A stretch of 64,000 nucleotides of DNA from Streptomyces hygroscopicus (lineage in GTDB: Bacteria > Actinomycetota > Actinomycetes > Streptomycetales > Streptomycetaceae), in the NCBI GenBank assembly GCA_002021875.1, contig CP018627.1, forward strand, positions 1,054,001 to 1,118,000, read 5' to 3'. How positions within the stretch are numbered: position 1 is the first letter of the stretch; each line of letters begins with the position of its first letter. Positions 34,071-42,728 of the stretch are shown piece by piece. Both the position numbers and the translations under genes were made by a program. The notes under the pieces are model-generated. The model had not been told where the DNA came from and ran no database searches. It saw only the letters and a list, made by a program, of their open reading frames with translations.

Positions 34071-37000
34071 ATGGAGGAGCGGCGCGAAACAGACGCGGTG
34101 GGGCGCTCCCGCTCATGGGGCGATGAACGGCTTTCCCTGCTCTCGACGGTGGGCGCCGAGCTCAACGACCGTGAGGTGCTGCAGCACGCCCTGGACCAGG
34201 CGGTCTCCGAGCTGGGCGGACTCGCGGGGCTGATGCACTGGTCCTGCGGCCCGGCCGGCAGCCGTACGCTGCGCCTGGTCCTGGCCAGCGGGCTGCCGCC
34301 GGCCGCCCTCGGGGGCTGGGAGGAGATCCGCCAGGACGAGGCCCCACTCGCCCCCGCCCGGGCCGTGCGGGACGGCCGCTTCGTCTGGCTGCCGGCGACC
34401 GCCGGCGAGACCCTCGGGCCCGGCGAGGCCCTCGGGCCCGCGGAGACCTTCGGGCCCGGAGCGACGGGCGGCGCCTCCTTCGGGGCCCTGCCGGCGGCGA
34501 CCACGGTCGCATCCGTTCCGCTGACCGGGCCGGACGGGCCGGTGGGCGCGCTGTCCGTCCTCACCGGCCCGCGGGAGCCGACCCCGGAACAGGCCGCCTT
34601 CCTCGAGGCGGTGGGAGGCTGGGCGGAGCGCCGTCTCTCGCGCTCGGCGGGCGGGATCGGCGACTGCGACGAACACCCGTGGTGGCACCAGCGGCCGGGC
34701 GGCTCGGTGCTCCAGCAGTCCCTGGAAGTGGTCAACGTCGGCTCCTGGGAATGGGGCATCCGCACCGGTGAGATGTGGTGGGACCGGGCGGGCCTGACAC
34801 TCCTCGGCATCCCCCGCGGCTACGAGCGGCGGATCGAGAGCTGGATCGACCTGATCCACCCCGAGGACATGCCGCGGGTGATGGCCGCCACCGAGAAGTC
34901 GCTCCGTGAGCGGAGCGGATACGAGGCCGAGTACCGGGTCCGCCGCCCCGACGGGACCAGCGGATGGGTGCAGAGCCGCGCCCATCTCGAGCTGGACGAG
35001 AACGGCGAGCCCGCCCGCATGATCGGGAAGGTCTGGGACACCACCGAGAGCCGGATGGCCCGGGAGTCGGTGGGGCAGGCGCTGCGGTACATGAGCGACG
35101 CGTTCTTCGCGGTGAACCAGGACTGGCGGATCACCTTCCTCAATGTCGAGGCCGAGCGCCTGGTCGGCCCGGCCGCGGAGGTGCTCGGCAGGCCGCTCTG
35201 GGAGGGCCCCGCGGGCACGGTCCCCGAGCTGGAGGAGCGCTGCCGGCGCGCCGCCGCCGACGGCAGGCCGACCGGGTTCGACATCCAGTGGCCCACCGAT
35301 GACCGCTGGTACCACATCCGGCTGGTCTCCGTGCCCGATGGGCTGACGGCCTATCTCACCGATGCGACCGAACGGCGCACCCAGGCCGCGCGGCGCGCGG
35401 AGGCCGAGCGCGCCGGTGCCGAACAGGCCGCCAGGATCAGCGAGTTGGCCAGCGCGCTGGCCGACGCGGTGACCACTCAGGACGTCGTCCAGGTCGTCGC
35501 CGCACATGTACTGCCGCCGTTCGGCGCCTCGGGTCTGCTGGTGCTGTTCCTGGAGGGCGGCCGGCTGAACGTGGTGGGCTCCGTGGGCTATCCCCGCGCC
35601 TTCCTCCGCAGGATCGACGGGGTCCCGGCCTTCGGGGGCTACCGTCTGCTCAACGAAGTGCTCGGCTCACGGCGGTCGTTCTTCATCTCCTCGACCGAGG
35701 AGTACGTGCGGCTCTTCCCGGACCTGTCCGGCAGCCCCGCCCTGGCCCGGAAGAACGCCTGGGCCGTGCTTCCCCTGATCGCCTCGGGAAACGCCATCGG
35801 CACCTGCACCGTCTCCTTCGACGAGCCCCGCCGCCTCACCGCCGATGAGCGCACCCTGCTCACCGCCCTCAGCGGAATGGTCGCCCAGGCGCTGGCCCGG
35901 GCCCGTCTCTACGACACCGAGCACGCCCGCGCCCAGGCGCTCCAGCGCGGACTGCTGCCCCGGACCCTGCCCTCGCCGGCCGCCCTCACCCCCGCCGTCC
36001 GCTATCTGCCCGCCAGCAGCGGTACGGACATCGGCGGCGACTGGTACGACGTCATTCCGCTGTCCGCGGAGCGGGTGGCCGTCGTCATCGGCGATGTGAT
36101 GGGCCACGGTCTGGCCGAGGCCGCCACCATGGGGCGGCTGCGCACCGCCGTGCACACGCTCGCCAACCTGGAACTGCCTCCCGAGGAGGTCCTGGCCCAT
36201 CTGAACGAGGTCGTCAGCGATCTGGGCGACGACTCCTTCGCCACCTGTCTGTACGCGGTGTACGACCCCGTCTCGGGGTGCTGCTCCCTCGCCCGCGCCG
36301 GTCATCCCCCGCCGCTGATCGTGCGCCCCGACGGAAGCGTGGAGTGCCTGGATCCGACGCCCGATCCGCCGCTGGGCGCCGCCGAGCCCCCGTTCTCCAC
36401 CGTGGATCTCCAGTTGCCCGACGGCAGTCTGCTGGTGCTGTTCACCGACGGTCTGGTGGAGTCCGCGGCGCGCGATATCGACACCGGCATCGCCGAGTGC
36501 ACCCAGGTGCTCACCAGCGAGTACGGCCGGCTCCTCACCTGTCCGCCGCGCCGTCCGCGTACCAATGGCCGGGGGCCGGGCGGCGAGCACGGCGAGGACC
36601 ACGACCGGCTCGACCGGCTCTGTGACCTCCTGGTCGGGACGATGCTGCCCGCCCAGCGGCTGACCGCCGACGACACCGCCCTGCTGATCGCCCGGCTCCA
36701 CGGACTGCCCTCCGGGAACACCGCCGGGTGGCCGCTGCCGGAGGACCCGGTGGCCGCCGGTCTCGCCCGCACCCATGTCCGCGAACAGCTGGAGGCATGG
36801 GATCTCGACGATCTCGTCATGACCACCGAACTGCTGGTGAGCGAGCTGGTGGCCAATGTCGTGCGGCACGCGAGGGGGCCGACCCGACTTCGGCTGATCC
36901 GTGGCAGATCGCTGATCTGCGAGGTCTCGGACGCCAGCTCCACCACTCCCCGGATCCGCCGGGCCACCGAGACGGACGAGGGCGGGCGGGGGCTGCAACT

Positions 37001-37097
37001 GGTCTCCGCGCTCTCGCAGCGCTGGGGGACCCGCTACACCGCCGAGGGCAAGTGCATCTGGACGGAACAGCCCATCGCCTGCGGCGGCACGGTCTAG
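34071..37097 (+). CDS. GAF/PAS/SpoIIE-phosphatase/ATPase signalling protein
   Basis: A 1008-residue multidomain sensor. Reading from the N-terminus: a GAF domain (about 30-190) containing a Gly/Pro-rich repeat of the type LGPGEALGPAE, two PAS domains (about 225-440), a second GAF (about 455-620), a PP2C/SpoIIE phosphatase (about 650-850) with GGDWYDV, GDVMGHG and LFTDGLVE, and a C-terminal anti-sigma-type ATPase (about 890-1000) with LLVSELVANVVRHA. It probably dephosphorylates an anti-anti-sigma factor and can itself act as an anti-sigma kinase. The ATG at 34071 follows GAGGTGAGGT. It is a single gene, convergent with the SDR gene at 37115. Confidence 0.92.
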   Translation: MEERRETDAVGRSRSWGDERLSLLSTVGAELNDREVLQHALDQAVSELGGLAGLMHWSCGPAGSRTLRLVLASGLPPAALGGWEEIRQDEAPLAPARAVRDGRFVWLPATAGETLGPGEALGPAETFGPGATGGASFGALPAATTVASVPLTGPDGPVGALSVLTGPREPTPEQAAFLEAVGGWAERRLSRSAGGIGDCDEHPWWHQRPGGSVLQQSLEVVNVGSWEWGIRTGEMWWDRAGLTLLGIPRGYERRIESWIDLIHPEDMPRVMAATEKSLRERSGYEAEYRVRRPDGTSGWVQSRAHLELDENGEPARMIGKVWDTTESRMARESVGQALRYMSDAFFAVNQDWRITFLNVEAERLVGPAAEVLGRPLWEGPAGTVPELEERCRRAAADGRPTGFDIQWPTDDRWYHIRLVSVPDGLTAYLTDATERRTQAARRAEAERAGAEQAARISELASALADAVTTQDVVQVVAAHVLPPFGASGLLVLFLEGGRLNVVGSVGYPRAFLRRIDGVPAFGGYRLLNEVLGSRRSFFISSTEEYVRLFPDLSGSPALARKNAWAVLPLIASGNAIGTCTVSFDEPRRLTADERTLLTALSGMVAQALARARLYDTEHARAQALQRGLLPRTLPSPAALTPAVRYLPASSGTDIGGDWYDVIPLSAERVAVVIGDVMGHGLAEAATMGRLRTAVHTLANLELPPEEVLAHLNEVVSDLGDDSFATCLYAVYDPVSGCCSLARAGHPPPLIVRPDGSVECLDPTPDPPLGAAEPPFSTVDLQLPDGSLLVLFTDGLVESAARDIDTGIAECTQVLTSEYGRLLTCPPRRPRTNGRGPGGEHGEDHDRLDRLCDLLVGTMLPAQRLTADDTALLIARLHGLPSGNTAGWPLPEDPVAAGLARTHVREQLEAWDLDDLVMTTELLVSELVANVVRHARGPTRLRLIRGRSLICEVSDASSTTPRIRRATETDEGGRGLQLVSALSQRWGTRYTAEGKCIWTEQPIACGGTV

Positions 37098-37114
37098 GAG
37101 TTCGGCGGCCCGCG

Positions 37115-37855
37115 TCAACCGATGGCGAGCTCGCCGCCCCGGGCCTCCAGGATGGCGCCGGTGATGTAGCTCGCCCGCGAGGAGACGAGGAACAGAACGG
37201 CTTCGGCGATCTCCTCGGGCGCCGCGGGTCGGTCCAGGACCGTGCTCCGCGCCACGGTCCGGAGGGCCTCCTCCCCCATCTCGGAGGTGCCCGGCGTACG
37301 GACCGGGCCCGAACGCACGGCGTTGACCCGGACTCCCCGGCCACCGAACTCATCGGCCCACACCCGGGTCAGCAGCTCCAGCGCGGCCTTCGAGGCGCCG
37401 TACGCCCCGGCGTTGCGGGCGGCAGCACCGGCGGCGACGGTGCTGAGGTTGACGATGGCCCCGTGGCCCCGAGCGGCCATACCCGGTGCGAGCCGCCCGA
37501 CCAGCAGCAGCGGTGCGCGGGCGTTGATGGCCATATGGACGTCGAACATCTCGGACGAGGTCCCGGCGGTGTCCGCGAACCGGTAGACACCGGCGTTGTT
37601 GACCAGGACGTCCACCTCCCCCGCCTCGGCGGCCAGCCGCCGCACATCGTCGGCCTCGGCGAGATCCGCCGCCACGAATCTGGCCGTGGCGCCCGCCGCG
37701 GACACCTCCTGGACCACTTCCGCACCCCGCCGCACGTCCCGGCCGTGCACGACGACCTCGGCCCCCAGCGCCGCCAGGCCCAGCGCCACGGCGCGGCCGA
37801 TCCCCGCCGTGGCGCCCGTGACCAGGGCCGTGGCTCCGGACAGCTCACCACTCAT
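37115..37855 (-). CDS. SDR-family oxidoreductase
   Basis: A 246-residue classical short-chain dehydrogenase. The cofactor motif is TGATAGIGR, the structural motif NNAGVY, and the catalytic Ser-Tyr-Lys lies in NLSTVAAG...YGASKAA. The C-terminal VLFLVSSRASYITGAIL is typical. The ATG at 37855 follows GAGGAGT. It stands alone, divergent from another SDR gene at 38088. The substrate is unknown; FabG-like, sugar and secondary alcohol dehydrogenases all have this form. Confidence 0.87.
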   Translation of the reverse strand: MSGELSGATALVTGATAGIGRAVALGLAALGAEVVVHGRDVRRGAEVVQEVSAAGATARFVAADLAEADDVRRLAAEAGEVDVLVNNAGVYRFADTAGTSSEMFDVHMAINARAPLLLVGRLAPGMAARGHGAIVNLSTVAAGAAARNAGAYGASKAALELLTRVWADEFGGRGVRVNAVRSGPVRTPGTSEMGEEALRTVARSTVLDRPAAPEEIAEAVLFLVSSRASYITGAILEARGGELAIG

Positions 37856-38087
37856 GCGGACACTCCTCACCGTGTGCCGGACACCGATCCACACCGCACG
37901 CACCGGATGATTACCGCACCCGCCCACGCCGGGCCGGACGGCTCGCCGCCGCTGAGGCTGAACGGACGCGGCGGCCCGGTGACGTGACGCCATATCCGCT
38001 CATCCGCCCGAGGCCGGACGACGACGGCCGCGGCTCCGCGGCTGACACGATCTTCCGCGTGGCGCTGGTCTTTGCTGTACTGCGAGA

Positions 38088-38903
38088 GTGCGGGAAACAT
38101 CGTCAACCAGCCATGTCGCCCTGGTGACGGGGGCGAACCAGGGAATCGGCGCCGCGACGGCACGAGCGCTGGCGGCCCGCGGCGCCGCGGTGCTCTGCGC
38201 CTATCTGCGCCCGCGCGGCCCCGGTGAGGGGGACGCCCCGGATCCGTACCACGCCGCACGGTCCATCGACGGCGAAGAGGTCGCGGCGGAGATCCGCCGG
38301 GCCGGAGGGCGGGCCGAGGCGTTCGAAGCGGACCTCGGCGACCCCGCGGTTCCGGGGAGGCTCTTCGACTTCGCCGAGGACCGCCTGGGCCCGGTCGACA
38401 TCCTGGTCAACAACGCCTCGGGATGGATCCAGGATACGTTCACCCCCGATCCGGCCGACCGGTTCGACCGGCCGCTGCGCCCCGTCACCGCGCAGACCTG
38501 GTCCCGGCAGTTCGCGGTGGACGCGATGGCGCCGGCGCTGCTGATCGGTGAGCTGGCCCGCCGCCACCGGGCACGCGGTGCCGACTGGGGGCGGATCGTG
38601 GGCCTGACGTCGGGAGGGGACCTCGGTTTCCCAGGAGAGGTCTCCTACGGTGCGGCGAAGGCCGCGCAGACCGACTACACCCTGTCGGCCGCCGCGGAGC
38701 TGGCCGCCCTCGGCATCACGGCCAATGTGGTGCAGCCGCCCGTGACCGACACCGGGTGGGTCACGGACGAGGTCCGGCGGTTCGTCGCCTCCAGCCCCAC
38801 CCATTTCCATGTCGCCGATCCGGCCGAGGTCGCGAAGACCATCGTCTTCCTCGCCTCGGACGAGGCCGCGCTCATCACCGGAAACGTCATCATCCTTCGC
38901 TGA
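38088..38903 (+). CDS. SDR-family oxidoreductase beside sugar-acid dehydratase
   Basis: A 271-residue classical SDR starting with GTG at 38088. It has TGANQGIGA, NNASGW and a YGAAKAA catalytic segment; an insertion around residues 40-60 (YLRPRGPGEGDAPDPYH) and VQPPVTDTGW after the active site are distinctive. Its neighbour 102 bp downstream is an IlvD/EDD-family dehydratase on the same strand, so it may oxidise an aldose or reduce a keto acid in a pentose oxidation route. That link is inference from position. Confidence 0.82.
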   Translation: MRETSSTSHVALVTGANQGIGAATARALAARGAAVLCAYLRPRGPGEGDAPDPYHAARSIDGEEVAAEIRRAGGRAEAFEADLGDPAVPGRLFDFAEDRLGPVDILVNNASGWIQDTFTPDPADRFDRPLRPVTAQTWSRQFAVDAMAPALLIGELARRHRARGADWGRIVGLTSGGDLGFPGEVSYGAAKAAQTDYTLSAAAELAALGITANVVQPPVTDTGWVTDEVRRFVASSPTHFHVADPAEVAKTIVFLASDEAALITGNVIILR

Positions 38904-38962
38904 GAAGGCTCTTCGCCGAGACGGCCTTCGCCAAGACCGCTCTTCGTCCAGACGCCATCACC

Positions 38963-38992
38963 GTTCGCCAGAGTTCGCCAGAGTTCGCCAGA
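38963..38992. repeat. Three tandem copies of GTTCGCCAGA
   Basis: Exact 10-bp tandem triplication ending twelve bases before the dehydratase start codon, preceded by looser copies of TTCGCC. The period is close to one helical turn. It may be an operator array or slippage within an untranslated leader. Confidence 0.55.
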
Positions 38993-39004
38993 GGGAGTGC
39001 AGAA

Positions 39005-40738
39005 GTGACTGACACGGGAACACACGGTCGGCGGCGCAGCGCGGCCTGGTTCGGCGCGGAGGGCCGGTCCGGCATGGTCTACCGGTCCTGGATGCGCAAC
39101 CAGGGCTATTCCGGGGAGGTGTTCGACGGCCGTCCGGTGATCGGCATCGCCACGACGTGGTCGGAGCTGGCGCCCTGCAACAGCCATCTGCAGCGAGTGG
39201 CGGAGTCGGTGAAGCGCGGGGTCTGGCAGGCCGGTGGCTTTCCGCTGGAGTTCCCCGCGATGGCGCTGGGCGAGACGCTGATGCGGCCCACCGCGATGCT
39301 GTACCGCAATCTGCTGGCCATGGAGGCCGAGGAGCTGATACGGGCCAATCCGCTGGACGGTGTGGTGCTGCTGTCCGGCTGTGACAAGACCACCCCCGGT
39401 CTGCTGATGGCCGCCTCCAGCGTCGATCTGCCGGCCATCATGGTCACCGGCGGGCCGATGCTCAACGGCAAGTACCGGGGCGGGGATGTGGGCTCGGGCA
39501 CGCAGGTGTGGCGGTTCGAAGCCGAGCTCGCGGCCGGGCGGATGACCGAGGAGGAGTGTTTCTTCGCCGAGGGCTGCATGGCCCGGTCCAACGGGCACTG
39601 CATGACCATGGGCACCGCGTCCACCATGGCGTCGATGGCCGAGGCGCTCGGCATGCAGCTGCCCTATTCGGCGAGCTGGCCGGCGGTGGACTCGCGGCGG
39701 TACGAGATGGCGCAGCGCGCCGGACAGCGGATCGTGGCCATGGTGGAGGAGGATCTGCGGCCGTCGCAGATCATGACCCGGGCGGCGTTCGAGAACGCGA
39801 TACGGGTCAACGCGGCCATCGGCGGCTCCACCAACGCGGTGATCCATCTGCTGGCCATCGCGGGGCGGCTGGGGGTGCCGCTGAGCCTCGACGACTTCGA
39901 CGCGCTGGCCCGGGAGGTGCCCACACTGGTCGATCTGCAGCCCTCCGGACGGTTCCTGATGGAGGACTTCTGCTACGCCGGGGGCCTGCCGGTGGTGATG
40001 CGCGAGCTGGGCGCGCTGCTGCACACCGAGGCGGCCACGGTGAACGGGCGCACGGTGGCGGAGAACGTCGGCGACGCCGAGTGCTGGAACCGTGAGGTGA
40101 TCCGGACACTGGACGACCCGTTCCAGGAAGCGGGCACCGGCACCGCGGTGCTGCGCGGCAATCTCGCACCCGCCGGCGCGGTGATCAAACAGTCCGCCGC
40201 ATCCCGCCACCTGCTCCGGCACCGCGGCCGGGCCCTGGTGTTCGACACACCGGAGGACTACATCGCCGTGCACGCCGATGAGGACCTGCCGGTGGACGAG
40301 AACACCGTGCTGGTGATCCGGGGCAGCGGCCCGCGTGGCTACCCGGGCATGCCCGAGGTCTCCAATGTGGTGCTGCCGCCCAAGTTGCTGCGCAAGGGCG
40401 TCGAGGACATGGTGCGGATCTGTGACGGCCGGATGTCCGGCACCGGCTTCGGCACCGTAGTGCTCCATGTGGCCCCCGAGTCCGCCGTCGGCGGCCCGCT
40501 GGCGCTGGTGCGCGACGGCGACTGGATCACCCTGGACGTCCCGGCGCGTGCGCTCACCCTGGAGGTGGCCGAGGACGAGCTGGAGCGCCGACGGGCCGCC
40601 TGGCAGCCTCCGCCGCCGGTCGCCGCCCGGGGCTGGAGCAGGCTCTACACCGAGCATGTGCTCCAGGCGGACCAGGGTCTGGACCTGGACTTCCTGGTCG
40701 GCTCCAGCGGACACGAGGTGCCCCGCGAGTCCCACTGA
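39005..40738 (+). CDS. IlvD/EDD-family sugar-acid dehydratase
   Basis: A 577-residue Fe-S dehydratase, closest by eye to L-arabonate/D-xylonate dehydratases of the IlvD/EDD family. The cluster ligands are the Cys in APCNSHL, in SGCDKTTP and in SNGHCMTMGTASTM; the C-terminal CDGRMSGTGFG is the conserved substrate loop. Length and the GTASTM segment fit pentonate dehydratases better than valine-pathway IlvD. GTG at 39005 follows GAGGGAG. With the SDR gene upstream and the GH51 arabinofuranosidase gene further on, it suggests non-phosphorylative pentose catabolism. Confidence 0.88.
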   Translation: MTDTGTHGRRRSAAWFGAEGRSGMVYRSWMRNQGYSGEVFDGRPVIGIATTWSELAPCNSHLQRVAESVKRGVWQAGGFPLEFPAMALGETLMRPTAMLYRNLLAMEAEELIRANPLDGVVLLSGCDKTTPGLLMAASSVDLPAIMVTGGPMLNGKYRGGDVGSGTQVWRFEAELAAGRMTEEECFFAEGCMARSNGHCMTMGTASTMASMAEALGMQLPYSASWPAVDSRRYEMAQRAGQRIVAMVEEDLRPSQIMTRAAFENAIRVNAAIGGSTNAVIHLLAIAGRLGVPLSLDDFDALAREVPTLVDLQPSGRFLMEDFCYAGGLPVVMRELGALLHTEAATVNGRTVAENVGDAECWNREVIRTLDDPFQEAGTGTAVLRGNLAPAGAVIKQSAASRHLLRHRGRALVFDTPEDYIAVHADEDLPVDENTVLVIRGSGPRGYPGMPEVSNVVLPPKLLRKGVEDMVRICDGRMSGTGFGTVVLHVAPESAVGGPLALVRDGDWITLDVPARALTLEVAEDELERRRAAWQPPPPVAARGWSRLYTEHVLQADQGLDLDFLVGSSGHEVPRESH

Positions 40739-40803
40739 CCCTCTCTCGCGGCCACCGCCGACGGCGGTCGGATCGTTCCCGCGGCGGTCTTCCCGCGGCA
40801 CCT

Positions 40804-40833
40804 GTGCGCGGGCCGTACGTACGGCCCGCGCAC
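40804..40833. terminator. 30-bp perfect palindrome between convergent genes
   Basis: GTGCGCGGGCCGTAC joined directly to its exact reverse complement, just beyond the dehydratase stop (40738) and 8 bp from the convergent lipase stop (40842). As RNA it forms an almost loop-free stem, so a bidirectional terminator is likely. Confidence 0.7.
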
Positions 40834-40841
40834 GGGCGCCG

Positions 40842-41852
40842 TCAGTGGGCCAGGAGCCTGCGCAGCCACCGCCGCCGCGCCTCCCGCGCGTCCCGCGAGA
40901 CGGCGGCCTGCGGCGCCATGCCGCCGAAGCCGTGGAAGGCACCGGACCAGACGTGCAGTTCGGCCGATCCTCCGGCTCGCCAGATGCGGCCGGCGTAGTC
41001 CACGTCCTCGTCGCGGAAGGTCTCCGCCGAGCCGACGTCGATGAACGCGGGCGGCAGTCCGGACAGATCCGTGGCACGGGCGGGCGCGGCGTACGGCGAG
41101 ACGTCGTCGCCCCCGCGTGCGTCGCCGAGCAGCGCGGTCCATCCGGCCTCGTTGGCGGCGCGGTCCCACACCCCGATCCCGGTCATCTGCCGGGCGGACG
41201 GTGTGTCGTTGCGGTCGTCCAGCATGGGACACATCAGCAGCTGCCCGAACAGGGCCGGGCCGCCGCGGTCCCGGGCCAGCAGCGTGACGGCCGCGCCGAG
41301 GCCGCCACCGGCGCTGCCGCCCACGACCACGATGCGCCCCGGGTCGATGCCCAGCTCTTCGGCGTGTTCGGCGGTCCAGCGCAGCCCGGCGTAGCAGTCC
41401 TCGACCGGCCCCGGATGCCGGGTCCCCGGCGCGAGGCGGTATTCGACGGACACCACGGCGAGCCGCAGTTCCTGGGCGAGGTCGAGCAACTCCGGCATAC
41501 CCAGGCGGTTGTGGCCGACCGTCATGCCGCCGCCGTGGATGTGATACAGCGCCGGTGCGGGAATGGCCGCGTCCGCCAACCGGCAGATCAGCAGCGAGAC
41601 CTCCGGCGCGTCCGCCGGGCCGGGGACGGACCGCTCCTCGACCAGGAAGGCCCCGTCGCGCTCCAGATCCTCGTTCGTCAGCGTCTCCATACCGGGCACG
41701 CCCTGACCGTCCCCCGCCTCCGGATCCGCCCCGGACCCGCCGGGCCGCAGAATCTCGCCGATGGCCGCGAGTGGCGCGATGAGCTCCGGGTCGAACGGCG
41801 GCGGTGGCCCGAGCGGCGCCGTGGCCGCCGGGTCGGGGAAGGTGTTCGCCAT
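40842..41852 (-). CDS. Alpha/beta-hydrolase, HSL-like esterase/lipase
   Basis: A 336-residue hydrolase of the hormone-sensitive-lipase family. The oxyanion motif HIHGGGM, the nucleophile Ser in GGSAGGG, the Asp in FIDVGSAETFRDE and the His in GAFHGFG are all intact. No signal peptide is evident, so it is probably cytoplasmic, acting on short acyl esters. It is a single gene on the minus strand with its own 141-bp upstream gap. The convergent end carries a strong palindrome. Confidence 0.88.
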   Translation of the reverse strand: MANTFPDPAATAPLGPPPPFDPELIAPLAAIGEILRPGGSGADPEAGDGQGVPGMETLTNEDLERDGAFLVEERSVPGPADAPEVSLLICRLADAAIPAPALYHIHGGGMTVGHNRLGMPELLDLAQELRLAVVSVEYRLAPGTRHPGPVEDCYAGLRWTAEHAEELGIDPGRIVVVGGSAGGGLGAAVTLLARDRGGPALFGQLLMCPMLDDRNDTPSARQMTGIGVWDRAANEAGWTALLGDARGGDDVSPYAAPARATDLSGLPPAFIDVGSAETFRDEDVDYAGRIWRAGGSAELHVWSGAFHGFGGMAPQAAVSRDAREARRRWLRRLLAH

Positions 41853-41993
41853 GGTCGGCTCCCAGGGTCGTGGTGACGTAAATCCCCCGTCGCCGACCGC
41901 TCACTGCCCACTGCCCGAAGAGCAACCGCCGCGCGGACGATCTTACCGGCCGGGTGGCGGCACGGCGGCCGGTTCGATCCAGGCACCGGGCGG

Positions 41994-42728
41994 TCAGCCG
42001 TTCCAGCTCTCGTCGTACGGATCGTGCGGGGCCGGGACCGGCATGGAGCTGCTGACCTCGAGGTACGGAATGGTGCCACCGCCCACGGGGTCCTTGGTCC
42101 GCTTGCGGGTGTAGGTGCCGATGACCTGGAGCCAGGTGTCGGGTTGCAGCACCGGCGGGATCCGTCCGGCCAGCCCGATCTTCACGGGCTGGGCGTCGGC
42201 GGCGCAGCAGTTGAGGGCCATGCGGACGAGGTAGGGGGCGCCGTGTCCGTCGAGGGCGATGAAGCCGGTGACCTCGATCCTCCGGTGCTCGAGGGAGTGC
42301 CCGTGGTCGTACACCGCGCGGCCCGCGTAATCGGCCACGTTGAGCGGCAACGGGTCACCGGCGGGGAGCGCGGGGAAGCCCCAGGGACGTTGCAGCGCCG
42401 TGCCGGTGTGCATGGCGGTGTACGAACCCAGCGCGGGCGGCGCCACCAGGATGAGGGCGAACAGCGGGAGCACGAGGAGCCAGGAGACCCGTGGTTCCCG
42501 GTGGGCGTGGCCGCCGTCGCCCTCCTCCGCGTGCGGGTCGCCATCGGCCGTGCGCGGCCGCTCGTACCAGAGGGTGGCGACGGCGGCCGCGATCAGGACG
42601 ACACCGGCCGCGAGGAGCAACGGGCGCAGCCCCGCCTTCACATAGCGCAGATACAGGCCGGTGAAACCGGCCCGCAGCACCGCCCCGCCGATGAGGAACA
42701 GCACGATCGCCTGAGCCTTCCGGTTCAC
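41994..42728 (-). CDS. TIGR03943-family membrane protein
   Basis: A 244-residue protein with about four transmembrane segments in the first half (starting near AIVLFLIGGAVLRAG) and a soluble C-terminal half with a double-Cys motif NCCAADA. Members of this family are nearly always encoded next to a DUF318 permease, as here, where the ATG at 42728 overlaps the permease stop (ATGA). The pair has been linked with metal handling in actinobacteria; the transported species is not established from the sequence. Confidence 0.8.
   Translation of the reverse strand: MNRKAQAIVLFLIGGAVLRAGFTGLYLRYVKAGLRPLLLAAGVVLIAAAVATLWYERPRTADGDPHAEEGDGGHAHREPRVSWLLVLPLFALILVAPPALGSYTAMHTGTALQRPWGFPALPAGDPLPLNVADYAGRAVYDHGHSLEHRRIEVTGFIALDGHGAPYLVRMALNCCAADAQPVKIGLAGRIPPVLQPDTWLQVIGTYTRKRTKDPVGGGTIPYLEVSSSMPVPAPHDPYDESWNG

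Noticed and set aside
38675..41077. An 800-codon minus-strand frame
   Set aside because: Antisense to the SDR and sugar-acid dehydratase genes, which have intact motifs on the plus strand.
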